A stretch of 64,000 nt of DNA from an uncultured Pseudomonadota bacterium (GTDB taxonomy: Bacteria > Pseudomonadota > Gammaproteobacteria > Steroidobacterales > Steroidobacteraceae). The stretch covers positions 1 through 64,000 of the forward strand of contig CAISDJ010000042.1 of NCBI GenBank assembly GCA_903884105.1, written 5' to 3'. Both the position numbers and the translations under genes were made by a program. Positions 54,049 through 62,441 of the stretch are shown here, one piece after another. Each line of letters begins with the position of its first letter. The stretch's first letter is position 1. The notes under the pieces were generated by a model. It was not told the origin of the DNA. It made no database searches and was given only the letters and a program-made list of their open reading frames with translations.

Positions 54049-55122
54049 ATGAGCATGAACAGGAATACAGTTTCTAAGGCGAAGGCTGCGGCGCTTGCCG
54101 TTGCCGCCATTCTCGGTGCGGCGTCGATCGCCGTGGCCGCGCAGCCCGCGCGCCAGAACCGGAACGCCCCCGCAGCCCCGGCGCAGCAGGCTCCCAACTT
54201 CGACAACGTGCAGATCAAGGTCCTGCCGATCCGCGACAACATCTACATGCTGGTCGGCCAGGGCGGCAACATCACGCTGCAGGTCGGCGAAGATGGCGTG
54301 CTCATTGTCGATACGCAGTTCGCACCGCTCTCCGACAAGATCCTGACCGAGATCCGCAAGATCTCGAAGGCCCCGATCCGGTTCATCCTCAACACGCACG
54401 GCCACGGTGACCACACGGGCGGCAACGGCAATCTGTCGAAGGCCGGTGCTTCGGTCGCCGGTGGCAACATGCTCGGGCCCATCGCGGTTGCGGCTCAAGG
54501 CCAGGGTGGCGCAGCGCCTGCGGGTGCCGTGGCGACCATTCTGGCTCATGAGAACGTGCTGACGCGAATGCAGCAGTCGATTGGCGGCCAGCCTCCCTCA
54601 CCGGACGACACGCTGCCGAACGTGACGTACATTTCCGAGTTCAAGGACATGTTCTTCAACGGTGAATCGATCCGGCTGTTCCATGAGCCGAAAGCGCACA
54701 CGGACGGCGACACCATCGTTTACTTCCGCCGCTCCGACGTGCTGAGCGTGGGTGACGTGTACAACACGAACAACTACCCCGTTATCGACAAGGCGCGCGA
54801 CGGCAGCATCCTGGGCGTGCTCAAGGCACTCAACCACATACTCGAGCTCACCATTCCGAAGGATCGCCAGGAAGGGGGCACGTTGGTCATTCCGGGCCAT
54901 GGCCGTCTGTCGGATGAAGCCGACGTGGCCGAGTACCGCGACATGGTCACCATCATTCATGACCGCATCAAGGACATGGTGGGCCGCGGGTTGACGCTGG
55001 AACAGGTCAAGGCTGCCAAGCCGACGATCGACTACGACCCGCGTTATGGTTCGGGCAATGGTCCGGGCTCGACAGATCGTTTCATCGAGATCGTGTACAA
55101 CGACCTGAAGGCCGCGAAGTAA
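54049..55122 (+). CDS. Exported metallo-beta-lactamase-fold hydrolase (module MBL 2)
   Basis: 357 aa, signal peptide about 1-31, then a Pro/Ala linker. NIYMLVGQGGNITLQVGEDGVLIVDTQF, zinc motif HGHGDH (117-122), AHTDGDTIVYFRRSDVLSVGDVYNTNNYPVIDKA, PGHGRLSDEADVAEYRDMV and EQVKAAKPTIDYDPRYGS. All zinc ligands are kept. Close homologue of the proteins at 27522 and 61382. RBS GGGGGAG before the ATG at 54049. The substrate is unknown. Confidence 0.88.
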   Translation: MSMNRNTVSKAKAAALAVAAILGAASIAVAAQPARQNRNAPAAPAQQAPNFDNVQIKVLPIRDNIYMLVGQGGNITLQVGEDGVLIVDTQFAPLSDKILTEIRKISKAPIRFILNTHGHGDHTGGNGNLSKAGASVAGGNMLGPIAVAAQGQGGAAPAGAVATILAHENVLTRMQQSIGGQPPSPDDTLPNVTYISEFKDMFFNGESIRLFHEPKAHTDGDTIVYFRRSDVLSVGDVYNTNNYPVIDKARDGSILGVLKALNHILELTIPKDRQEGGTLVIPGHGRLSDEADVAEYRDMVTIIHDRIKDMVGRGLTLEQVKAAKPTIDYDPRYGSGNGPGSTDRFIEIVYNDLKAAK

Positions 55123-55188
55123 TCGATCCCGCAAAGGATCGGCATTGAGTTCAAGAATTAGCAAGCGTTTCAATTGAGGAGATCCAAG

Positions 55189-55587
55189 ATGATGAGCAAC
55201 AAGGCTAAGTGGCTGTCGGCGCTGGTCGCCGGTGCTGTTGTCGCGGGCGTTCCCGCCTATGCGCACCACTCGTTCCCGGCGACGTACTTCGTCGACCAGA
55301 AGACGCAGATCCAGGGTGAAGTGGTGCAGTTCCTGTTCCGCAACCCGCACGCGTTCATTCACGTGATGGCGCCGGACAAGGAAGGCAACATGCAGCGTTG
55401 GGCCGTGGAGTGGGGTGGCGGTGCTGCGCTGGCTCGCGACGGCAACGTCAGCAAGGACACGCTGAAGCCGGGCGACAAGGTGGTTGTTGACGGCCAGCCT
55501 GGGCGCAACCCGGCCGATCACCGTATCCGTCTCGTGCACATTGCCCGTCCGGCCGATGGCTGGGAGTGGGGCGGCGACTTCGAGTGA
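55189..55587 (+). CDS. DUF6152-like exported protein
   Basis: 132 aa from the ATG at 55189 (GAGGAG upstream). Signal peptide MMSNKAKWLSALVAGAVVAGVPAYA, directly followed by HHSFPATYFVDQKTQIQGEVVQFLFRNPHAFIHVMAPD, the characteristic start of DUF6152 proteins, and KPGDKVVVDGQPGRNPADHRIRLVHI. The mature N-terminal His-His and the NPH motif could bind a metal. Small OB-like fold likely. Position between the MBL and family B genes ties it to that module. Confidence 0.82.
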   Translation: MMSNKAKWLSALVAGAVVAGVPAYAHHSFPATYFVDQKTQIQGEVVQFLFRNPHAFIHVMAPDKEGNMQRWAVEWGGGAALARDGNVSKDTLKPGDKVVVDGQPGRNPADHRIRLVHIARPADGWEWGGDFE

Positions 55588-55691
55588 CCTCAAGCTGATG
55601 CAGGACTGGCCGTGGCGTTGTGTGCCCCACAGCGCCACGGGCCGGATCCTCTTCCTGGCTTTGATACATGCAATCGGTGGAGAACTAGACA

Positions 55692-56501
55692 ATGAAATTC
55701 CGGATGGTAAAGCGCACTTCGCCACTGCCCAAGGTGATGGCCGTGGGAGTGGCGATCCTGTCCCTTGGGGGAATCGTGGCGACTGCTGCCGAGGCCGCGG
55801 CCCCGGCACAGGTCCGGAGTCCTCGCGAGGCGGCGCCGTTTGATCTGACGGGTTACTGGACTGCCGTAGTCAGCGAAGACTGGCGCTGGCGGATGGTCAC
55901 CCCGGCCAAGGGCGATTTCGCGAGCCTCCCGCTCAATGATGAGGGCGTGAAGGTGGGCAACGAATGGGATCCCGCAAAGGACGCCGCGGCAGGCGCCCAG
56001 TGCAAAGCCTTCGGAGCCGGCGGCATCATGCGGATGCCGACCCGACTGCATCTCACGTGGCAGGATGACCTGACCATGAAGGTCGAGACTGACCACGGTC
56101 AGCAGACTCGTCTGTTCCGCTTTGCCGCTCCCCGTCCGGCGCCTGCCGCGGGTGGTGGCGGTGGTGGCGCCCCCGCATTGCCTCCGCTGAATCCGGCTCC
56201 CGTCGCTGGTGCAGCGAGCCTGCAGGGCAACACTGTGGCTCGCTGGAATGCGAACACGCTCGAAGGCGCAACCAACAACCTGCTTGCCGGTTACCTCCGT
56301 CGCAATGGCGCGCCCTACAGCGAAAATGCTGTCGTGCTCGAGTACTGGACGCAGCACACGGACTTCGGCGACACGTGGCTGACCATCACCACAGTCGTGC
56401 GCGATCCGAAGTACCTGCGCCAGGAGTTGATCACGAGCTCGAGCTTCAAGAAGCTCCCGGACGCCAGCAAGTGGACTCCGCTTGCTTGCGACAAGGCCTG
56501 A
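55692..56501 (+). CDS. Secreted family B protein, copy 2
   Basis: 269 aa with a signal peptide (about 1-36). Hallmarks: DLTGYWTAVVSEDWRWRMVTPAKGDFASLPL, EWDPAKDAAAGAQCKAFG, IMRMPTRLHLTWQDDLTMKVETDHGQQTRLF, a Gly/Pro-rich loop (PAPAAGGGGGGAP), SLQGNTVARW, GYLRRNGAPYSENA, FGDTWLTITTVVRDPKYL, LITSSSFKK and a C-terminal Cys. Last gene of module 2, closed by a terminator. Function unknown. Confidence 0.82.
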   Translation: MKFRMVKRTSPLPKVMAVGVAILSLGGIVATAAEAAAPAQVRSPREAAPFDLTGYWTAVVSEDWRWRMVTPAKGDFASLPLNDEGVKVGNEWDPAKDAAAGAQCKAFGAGGIMRMPTRLHLTWQDDLTMKVETDHGQQTRLFRFAAPRPAPAAGGGGGGAPALPPLNPAPVAGAASLQGNTVARWNANTLEGATNNLLAGYLRRNGAPYSENAVVLEYWTQHTDFGDTWLTITTVVRDPKYLRQELITSSSFKKLPDASKWTPLACDKA

Positions 56502-56531
56502 TTCAAGCCTGATCCGCAGCGTTTGATTGAC

Positions 56532-56566
56532 GGCGTCGCATCCTTAATTAAGATGCGGCGCCGTTT
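56532..56566 (+). terminator. Rho-independent terminator of module 2
   Basis: GGCGtCGCATC / GATGCGgCGCC stem with a CTTAATTAA loop, then GTTTT. Confidence 0.85.
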
Positions 56567-56599
56567 TCATTTGGTCGTCGGGTCCAACTGGCGCCGTGC

Positions 56600-56668
56600 G
56601 GGCCTGTAGAACAATTGCAGGGGACTCATACTCTCTTGGCTGCAAGTTCGATCCTGCCGGGCCCACCA
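56600..56668 (+). pseudogene. Decayed tRNA copy (CAU type)
   Basis: 69 nt that match the intact tRNA at 56719 along its whole length, including the acceptor arms and CCA. It has lost about seven bases in the D-arm (AGAACAATTGC in place of the full arm), and its anticodon loop reads CTCATAC. The upstream CGTCGGGT..AACTGGCGCCG is also duplicated, so this is a tandem duplication that has decayed. Confidence 0.75.
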
Positions 56669-56718
56669 AAGCATGAGTTCTTTCGATCACTTCCGCGTCG
56701 GGTAAACTGGCGCCGCGT

Positions 56719-56794
56719 GGGCCTGTAGCACAATGGTTAGTGCAGGAGACTCATAATCTCTTGGTTGCAGGTTCGAGTCCTGCCGGGCCCACCA
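56719..56794 (+). tRNA. tRNA with CAU anticodon (probably tRNA-Ile2)
   Basis: 76 nt forming a full cloverleaf: acceptor GGGCCTG / CGGGCCC, D-stem GCAC/GTGC, anticodon stem GGAGA/TCTCT with loop CTCATAA, T-arm GCAGG-TTCGAGT-CCTGC, and an encoded CCA. CAU is shared by tRNA-Met and the lysidine-modified tRNA-Ile2. The ACTCATAATC..TTGGT context is more like Ile2. Software would label it tRNA-Met. Confidence 0.92.
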
Positions 56795-56803
56795 ACTTTG
56801 GAA

Positions 56804-56833
56804 AGGGGATAGGGGATAGGGGATAGGGGATAG
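56804..56833. repeat. AGGGGAT minisatellite
   Basis: Four tandem copies of a 7-bp unit ten bases after the tRNA. Confidence 0.9.
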
Positions 56834-57201
56834 TCAGATCGAGCCCCGACGCTGACGCTCCCGGCAGGACGAGAACCGGCAACGGGTTGCAGGTTCGACA
56901 AAATTGTCGGGAATGATTTTGAACATCAGGCAGGCAATTTCGCGTACCTGATGGCCCCAATGGGGTGGAGCCCAGGGAAGGGCGGAACATTTCTGGCGGG
57001 CCCATCCACTCATCTCGCGGCGCAGCATGGGCCTTCGTGGCGTCGCGCCTCTTCGCCGCGCTGGCCTCCCCAACTTGTTGCGCGCTATGATCGGTGGCGA
57101 TTTTCGCGTGGCGGGCCAGGGTTTCTGCCGCCGCACCAGTCATCCCGTGAATCGAAATAGAAGCCGGACGCCGAAGGCCGGCCATCAAAGGGGACATAAC
57201 G
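56834..57201. other. Region between tRNA and MBL lipoprotein gene
   Basis: 368 bp with no supported gene. An AAAGGGGACAT string just before the next start codon gives its ribosome-binding site and also recalls the outer end of the 34388/36232 palindromes. Confidence 0.35.
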
Positions 57202-58677
57202 ATGAAGTTCATACGCTGGGCTGGAATACTCATGTTGGCGGCGCTGGCTGCCTGCTCTCAGACGCCTCCTGAAACAAAGCTGCTGCAGCAAGCGGCCGAC
57301 GCCATGGGCGGTGCCGCCAAGATCCAGGCGGCCAAGACGCTCGTGATCGAAGGGGAAGGGCTCGCAGGCAACCTCGGCCAGAACGTGCTGCCGGAATCCA
57401 AACTGCAGAACTGGGAAGTGACCGAATACAAGCGCAGCACCGACCTCGCCGGCGGTCGTTACGCCCTGCAGATGGTGCGGACTGCCAAGACGTTTCCCTT
57501 CGCGCCCGGCGCGGTCCAGCGCCAGAATCAGGGGCTCGATGGCGACGTCGCCTACAACGTAGGTGGACCGCAGAACGCCGCGACACGGGCATCCGCAATG
57601 GTTGCCCGCGACCGCAGGCTCGAGGCGCTGCATCATCCGTTGACCGCCGTTCGCGCTGCCCTCGATCCGACCAGCAAAGTCACCGGCTTCCACAGTGAGG
57701 GCCTGTTGCAGGTGGTCAACGTCGAAACTGCAAAGGGGGACATGTTCACGCTGGCAGTTGATCTCACCACGCACCTGCCGACGGCCGTCCGGTCCACGGC
57801 CTATAACGCCAATCTGGGCGACGTCGTCATCCAGACCGTGTTCGCCGACTATGCTGACGCGGGCGGCTTCAAGTTGCCCACGCACCTGCAGACGAAGCAG
57901 GACAAGGACATCGCGTTCGACCTCAAGGTCAGCAGCAACAAGGTAGATGCCGATGTGGGCGATCTCGCAGCCCCTGCCGATGTCGTCGCTGGCGAAGAGC
58001 CGCCGATGTATCCGGTGTACGACATCAAGCCGGTGCAGATCGCCAAGGGCATCTGGTTGCTGCCCGCGAGCCATAACAGCGTTGTATTCGAGTTCAAGGA
58101 TCACCTGACGCTGCTCGAAGCGCCGCTGAACGAGAGCCGCGGCCTGGCCGTCATCGCAGCTGCGAAGGCGCTCGTGCCCGGGAAGCCGCTCACGACGCTC
58201 ATCGTCACGCACCATCACTTCGACCATACGGGTGGCCTGCGCGCTGCCGTCGCCGAAGGCCTGACGATCATTGCGGATCGCAACATGGAGGGCTTCATCG
58301 ACCAGATGACGGCACGTCCGCACACGATCGTGCAGGATGCACTGGCCAAGAGCCCGAAGCCTGCCAAGATTGATTCGGTGGAAGACCAGAAGATGCTCAA
58401 GGATGACGCGATGGAGGTTCGTCTCTATCACGTGAACAACCTCGAGCACTCCGGCTCGATGCTCATGGTGTTCGTACCGAGCGAAGGCCTGCTGATCAAT
58501 GCCGACCTGTACGGCCCTGGCTTCGCGACGTTCCCGGCATGGGACACTATGCTGAAGAACATCGCCGATCGCGGCATCAAAGTGGAGAAGCACCTGCCCA
58601 TCCACGGCACGCTGCAGACTGCCAAGGAAGCGGCGGATACCGTCGCTGCGAAGACGGCGGCGAAGCCCGCTGGCTGA
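57202..58677 (+). CDS. MBL-fold lipoprotein
   Basis: 491 aa. Lipobox LAALAAC with Cys18, so probably membrane-anchored. The N-terminal part (about 25-270) is a beta-rich domain of unknown family (LVIEGEGLAGNLGQ, HLPTAVRSTAYNANLGDVVIQTVFADYADAGGFKLPTHL). The C-terminal MBL domain (about 275-490) has THHHFDHTGG (about 335-344), HVNNLEHSGSMLMVF and HLPIHGTLQ. It is a different subfamily from the module MBLs. It stands alone between the tRNA and the SnoaL-like gene. Confidence 0.87.
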   Translation: MKFIRWAGILMLAALAACSQTPPETKLLQQAADAMGGAAKIQAAKTLVIEGEGLAGNLGQNVLPESKLQNWEVTEYKRSTDLAGGRYALQMVRTAKTFPFAPGAVQRQNQGLDGDVAYNVGGPQNAATRASAMVARDRRLEALHHPLTAVRAALDPTSKVTGFHSEGLLQVVNVETAKGDMFTLAVDLTTHLPTAVRSTAYNANLGDVVIQTVFADYADAGGFKLPTHLQTKQDKDIAFDLKVSSNKVDADVGDLAAPADVVAGEEPPMYPVYDIKPVQIAKGIWLLPASHNSVVFEFKDHLTLLEAPLNESRGLAVIAAAKALVPGKPLTTLIVTHHHFDHTGGLRAAVAEGLTIIADRNMEGFIDQMTARPHTIVQDALAKSPKPAKIDSVEDQKMLKDDAMEVRLYHVNNLEHSGSMLMVFVPSEGLLINADLYGPGFATFPAWDTMLKNIADRGIKVEKHLPIHGTLQTAKEAADTVAAKTAAKPAG

Positions 58678-58727
58678 TCTGACGGGAGCTGCCACAGGCG
58701 GCAGCTCACTGGGATAGAGTTTGGACG

Positions 58728-58765
58728 ACTCCCCCTGCCTCGCTTTGACGCGAGGCAGGGGGAGT
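58728..58765. terminator. Very strong stem-loop after the MBL lipoprotein gene
   Basis: A 16-bp perfect stem (ACTCCCCCTGCCTCGC with its complement) and a TTTGAC loop, preceded by another hairpin, GAGCTGCC/GGCAGCTC (58686-58708). There is no T-run; it may protect the mRNA end or stop transcription with Rho. Confidence 0.6.
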
Positions 58766-58865
58766 GCCAGACGGTGAATCGCAGCCCGCGATCACATCTC
58801 CCAACCAGTTGGAACCACCTGGCAGACAGGCTGTCGGAACCCCTGCCACTCACCTACGGGAGACG

Positions 58866-59363
58866 ATGATGTATCGCTATGTATCCGGATTGATTCTTGG
58901 CCTCGCGGCGTTCTGCGCCCAGGCGCAGGTGCCCGTCACGGGCCAGGCGGACCAGCAGGCTCTGCTCAAGAGCAGCGATCCCAAGCTGGCCGCCAACAAG
59001 AAGGCGGCCTACGACTTCTGGCGCGAAGTGCTGGAAGGCGGCCATCTCGACCTCGCGGACAAATACCTCGCTCCCAGCTACATCCAGCACAATCCGAACG
59101 TGCCGACCGGGCTCGACGGGTTCAAGCAGTTCTTCGGCCGGTTCGCGAAGCCCCAGCCCATCGAGCCGAAGATCAAGCGGCAGATGGTCTCCATCATCGC
59201 CGAGGGCAATCTCGTGATGATGAACTTCGTGCAGGAGTATCCGGACCCCGCGGATGCCACGAAGAAGTACACCACGACCTGGTTTGACGTTTTCCGTTTC
59301 GAAAACGGCAAGATCGTCGAGCATTGGGACAGCGCGCTCAAGAATCCGCCGCGTCCGCAGTAA
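58866..59363 (+). CDS. Exported SnoaL/NTF2-like protein
   Basis: 165 aa from the ATG at 58866 (GGGAG upstream). Signal peptide MMYRYVSGLILGLAAFCAQAQ. The domain has KKAAYDFWREVLEGGHLDLADKYLAPSYIQHNPNVPTGLDGFKQFFGRF and ends WFDVFRFENGKIVEHWDSALKNPPRP, the standard SnoaL-like pocket with conserved His and Trp/Asp. Such folds act as small isomerases or cyclases or simply bind ligands. It lies upstream of the AraC-type regulator. Confidence 0.87.
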   Translation: MMYRYVSGLILGLAAFCAQAQVPVTGQADQQALLKSSDPKLAANKKAAYDFWREVLEGGHLDLADKYLAPSYIQHNPNVPTGLDGFKQFFGRFAKPQPIEPKIKRQMVSIIAEGNLVMMNFVQEYPDPADATKKYTTTWFDVFRFENGKIVEHWDSALKNPPRPQ

Positions 59364-59426
59364 TCAAGGGTTGGCGGCTTGTGCAGGCGCTTGCGCCTGC
59401 GCGAGCCCTCGGCTCGCGGTATCGCC

Positions 59427-60317
59427 ATGGCGCGGCTTCTGCAGACAACCAGTGAGCAGCGTGCTGCCCCGACGGCTGGGGCCACGTTTCTGCCCTCGGA
59501 TTCCCTGCGCGACCATGTGCAGGGATACCTCTACCGGGACCTCTTTGTCGCGGAGGAGATCGTCCGGCCCGTCTCGGCGGACGCCAATCCCATGCTGGTG
59601 CTGTCCCTGGCGGATCGTCACGAGGCCTTCGAGTACTCGACCGGCACGGTTCGGCAACTGCCGGAAGCCATGCTGGTGGGGTCGCAGAGCCGGCGTCCGG
59701 CGGACCTGCGGATCGTGGGGCACCATCAGGTCCTGATCGTCTGTTTCCAGCCAGCGGCGCTGCCCCTGCTGTTCGGCCTGCCCGGCTCGGTGCTGGCGGA
59801 TACCGCAGCGGACGCCGCGGTCTGCATCGGCCCTGACGTCACGGAACTGGTGGAGCAAATGCGCAGGATCTTTGCGGTCACCGGCGAGCCGCGCGATCTC
59901 GTGCAGTGCGTTGAGCGCTTTCTGGAGGCTCGACTGATCGAATCCGGACAAGCCGAGCCGATCCACCGCGCGGCGATGGCTTTACACCGTTCCAACGGTG
60001 CAACCGAGCTTGGCCATCTGGTCCGCGAAAGTGGGCACAGCGTCCGACATTTCAATCGGGCTTTCCTCAAGCAGTTCGGCATGACGCCAAAGCGCTTTGC
60101 ACGAGTCGTCCGCTTTGGCTACGCCATGCGGCTCAAACTCGACAGGCCGCTCCTGACCTGGGCGGCCGTCAGCCAGCAGGCCGGCTATTACGACCAGAAC
60201 CACATGGCCAAGGAGTTCAAGACCCTGGTGGGCGAAGGGCCGTCCTCGTTCCTGAAGTCGATAAGCGTCGCCCCTCCGCCTCTGCGCGCCTTTCCTTACA
60301 TGTCCAATTCGTACTAG
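59427..60317 (+). CDS. AraC-family transcriptional regulator
   Basis: 296 aa from the ATG at 59427. The N-terminal sensing domain (about 1-190) is followed by two helix-turn-helix units (about 195-290): TELGHLVRESGHSVRHFNRAFLKQFGMTPKRFARVVRFGYAM and LTWAAVSQQAGYYDQNHMAKEFKTLVGEGPSSFLKS, the AraC signature. It is placed ahead of module 3, so it may control that operon or the SnoaL-like gene. Short GC-rich hairpins (59375-59420) precede the start. Confidence 0.88.
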   Translation: MARLLQTTSEQRAAPTAGATFLPSDSLRDHVQGYLYRDLFVAEEIVRPVSADANPMLVLSLADRHEAFEYSTGTVRQLPEAMLVGSQSRRPADLRIVGHHQVLIVCFQPAALPLLFGLPGSVLADTAADAAVCIGPDVTELVEQMRRIFAVTGEPRDLVQCVERFLEARLIESGQAEPIHRAAMALHRSNGATELGHLVRESGHSVRHFNRAFLKQFGMTPKRFARVVRFGYAMRLKLDRPLLTWAAVSQQAGYYDQNHMAKEFKTLVGEGPSSFLKSISVAPPPLRAFPYMSNSY

Positions 60318-60409
60318 CGCGGCGCGTCGCACTGCCCTAGGATTCGACCCCTCTGGCCAGACCCTGAGGCTCGACGCCGCGGGCTGGATTGCACTGAGGG
60401 GGATCTCAC

Positions 60410-61336
60410 ATGCGCTTGTCTCGCTTCGCGGCCACTTGTGGCCTCATCTTCATGGCCGCTGCGTCCCTCGGGGGACGGGCGTTTGCCCAGGAAATCGACT
60501 TCTCCGGCGAATGGCGCCCCATCTATCACGAGGATGGACCTGAGCGGATTCCCGGTCCCGACCTTGGCGACTACGCCGGCTTCCCCCTCAATGATGCGGC
60601 GCGCCTCAGGGCCGACAGCTACAGTCCCGAGCGCATCATCGCCGTCACGGAGAACGGCTGTCGCCAGCATAGCGGCGACTACTCCATGCGCGGTCTCGCG
60701 AACCTGCGCATCATGCGCGAGATTGATCCGATCACGCAGCAGGCCGTCGCGTTCCACACGCGCATCGGCTTCCACACGATGGACCGCACGATCTACCTCG
60801 ATGGACGTCCGCATCCGGGTCACCAGGCCCCGCACACGTGGCAGGGTTTCTCCACGGCCGAGTGGAAGGGCAATCAGCTTTCGATCACGACCACGCACCT
60901 GAAGGAAAACTACCACCGTCGCAACGGCATCGCATCCGGCCCGAATCGCACGTTCACCGAGCGCTGGGTGCGCCACGGCGATGTGCTGACCGTAGTGACG
61001 ATCGTGGACGATCCCGAAATGCTGACGGAGCGTTTGGTGCGCAGCCAGAGCTGGATCCTGGATCCGGGCCAGCACGTGCTGGGGAATCCGTGCGAGTACG
61101 GTGGCGAGTCGACCTACGAGCCCGGCACGGTGCCTGCTTACCTGCCCGGCACGAATCCGTTCCTCACCGAATATGCCGATCGTTGGGGCTTGCCCCGCAG
61201 CGGTGTCCGCGGTGGCGCCGCAACCATGTATCCGGAGTTCCGGTTGACGATGGAAAAGCCCGCAACCCAGCCCGAGAAGTGCACTTTGTACTGCAAGTGC
61301 ATGAACGACGGTGCCGTCTGTCCTGATGGTCCTTGA
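60410..61336 (+). CDS. Secreted family A protein, copy 4
   Basis: 308 aa, signal peptide MRLSRFAATCGLIFMAAASLGGRAFAQ. Hallmarks: DFSGEWRPIYHEDGPERIPGPDLGDYAGFPLNDAARLRADSY, NGCRQHSGDY, NLRIMREIDPITQQ, RTIYLDGRPHPGHQAPHTWQGFSTAEWKGNQL, TTHLKENYHRRNGIASG and RGGAATMYPEFRLT. A C-terminal extension with four Cys (CTLYCKCMNDGAVC) is not seen in the other copies and may be a small disulfide or metal knot. First gene of module 3. Confidence 0.82.
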   Translation: MRLSRFAATCGLIFMAAASLGGRAFAQEIDFSGEWRPIYHEDGPERIPGPDLGDYAGFPLNDAARLRADSYSPERIIAVTENGCRQHSGDYSMRGLANLRIMREIDPITQQAVAFHTRIGFHTMDRTIYLDGRPHPGHQAPHTWQGFSTAEWKGNQLSITTTHLKENYHRRNGIASGPNRTFTERWVRHGDVLTVVTIVDDPEMLTERLVRSQSWILDPGQHVLGNPCEYGGESTYEPGTVPAYLPGTNPFLTEYADRWGLPRSGVRGGAATMYPEFRLTMEKPATQPEKCTLYCKCMNDGAVCPDGP

Positions 61337-61381
61337 AGACGACCCCTTCAAGTGACTCATCCGACATCAGGAGTACCGAAC

Positions 61382-62440
61382 ATGAATTTCAAGAATCCAA
61401 ACCCCGAGGCGCAACTCGCGCTCGCCGTTTCGCTCGTGCTTGGGCTGGCCGGCCTTGCCTCTGCCGCCGAAGCACCGGGGCGGGCAGGTCGTGCAGCACC
61501 GGCAGCGCAGGCACCTGCCGCGCCCGCGGTACAGCTCGACCTCGTGCCCGTGCAAGGCAACGTCTACATGGTGACCGGCCTTGACGTAAACGTGGCAGTC
61601 CAGATCGGTGACGAAGGCGCCCTGTTCGTCGATACGCCGCCGCCCGCACTGCTCGACCAGGTGCGCGATCTGCTTTTGCAGAAGACGAAGCGTCCGATCC
61701 GCTATGTCATCAACACCAGCGCACTCCCCGACCATGTGAGCGGCGACGAGGCCATCCAGTTTGCAGGCACGAGCGCAGCCGCCCTCGCCAACATGAAGAA
61801 GATGGGCATTGCGGCCGGTGGCCTCGCAGGCTTTACCGCCGACGGCGTGCAGATCCTCGCCCACGAGAATGTGCTCAATCGGGTCACTGACAGGAAGCAG
61901 CCGGCGATCCCCGGGGCGACCATCACGGCCGAGTACTACCTCCCGACGAAAGATTTCTTCATGAACGGAGAATCGATCGTGCTGACGCACGCGCCGAACG
62001 CGCTGGCCGACGGCGACAGCCTCGTCTACTTCCGCCGCTCGGACGTCCTGGCGACGGGTGACCTCTTCACGCCGGGCCGCTTCCCGGTTATCGACCTCGC
62101 GCAGGGTGGCAGCATCAACGGCCTGATCGGCGCCGTGAACAAGGCGCTCGAAATCACCGTCCCGGCCGCATTCCAGGAGCGCGGCACCTACGTCATTCCG
62201 GGACACGGCCGCGTGTGCGATGAAGCCGACCTGTCCGAATTCCGCGAGATGCTCACGGTCGTGCGTGACCGCGTGCAGGCGATGATCAACGACAAGAAGA
62301 CGCTGCAGCAGGTTCAGGCCGCGCGACCGGCGTTCGACTACGAAAACACTTACGGCGGCAAGAACGGCGGACCCACGGCACAAACGTTCGTCGAGACCGT
62401 CTACAAGAGCCTGACCGCGCCCCCGAAGGGAGCCAAGTAA
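61382..62440 (+). CDS. MBL-fold protein with degraded zinc site (module MBL 3)
   Basis: 352 aa from the ATG at 61382 (AGGAG upstream), signal peptide about 1-29. It aligns throughout with the MBLs at 27522 and 54049: VYMVTGLDVNVAVQIGDEGALFVDT, VLAHENV-like ILAHENVLNR, YFRRSDVLATGDLF, PGHGRVCDEADLSEFREML. The metal motif HxHxDH has become SALPDH (113-118), losing both leading His, and the later AHTDGD has become ALADGD. Only the Asp-His pair and the PGHGR His remain. It is therefore probably not a standard dizinc hydrolase. The family B gene starts two bases after its stop. Confidence 0.87.
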   Translation: MNFKNPNPEAQLALAVSLVLGLAGLASAAEAPGRAGRAAPAAQAPAAPAVQLDLVPVQGNVYMVTGLDVNVAVQIGDEGALFVDTPPPALLDQVRDLLLQKTKRPIRYVINTSALPDHVSGDEAIQFAGTSAAALANMKKMGIAAGGLAGFTADGVQILAHENVLNRVTDRKQPAIPGATITAEYYLPTKDFFMNGESIVLTHAPNALADGDSLVYFRRSDVLATGDLFTPGRFPVIDLAQGGSINGLIGAVNKALEITVPAAFQERGTYVIPGHGRVCDEADLSEFREMLTVVRDRVQAMINDKKTLQQVQAARPAFDYENTYGGKNGGPTAQTFVETVYKSLTAPPKGAK

Positions 62441-62441
62441 G

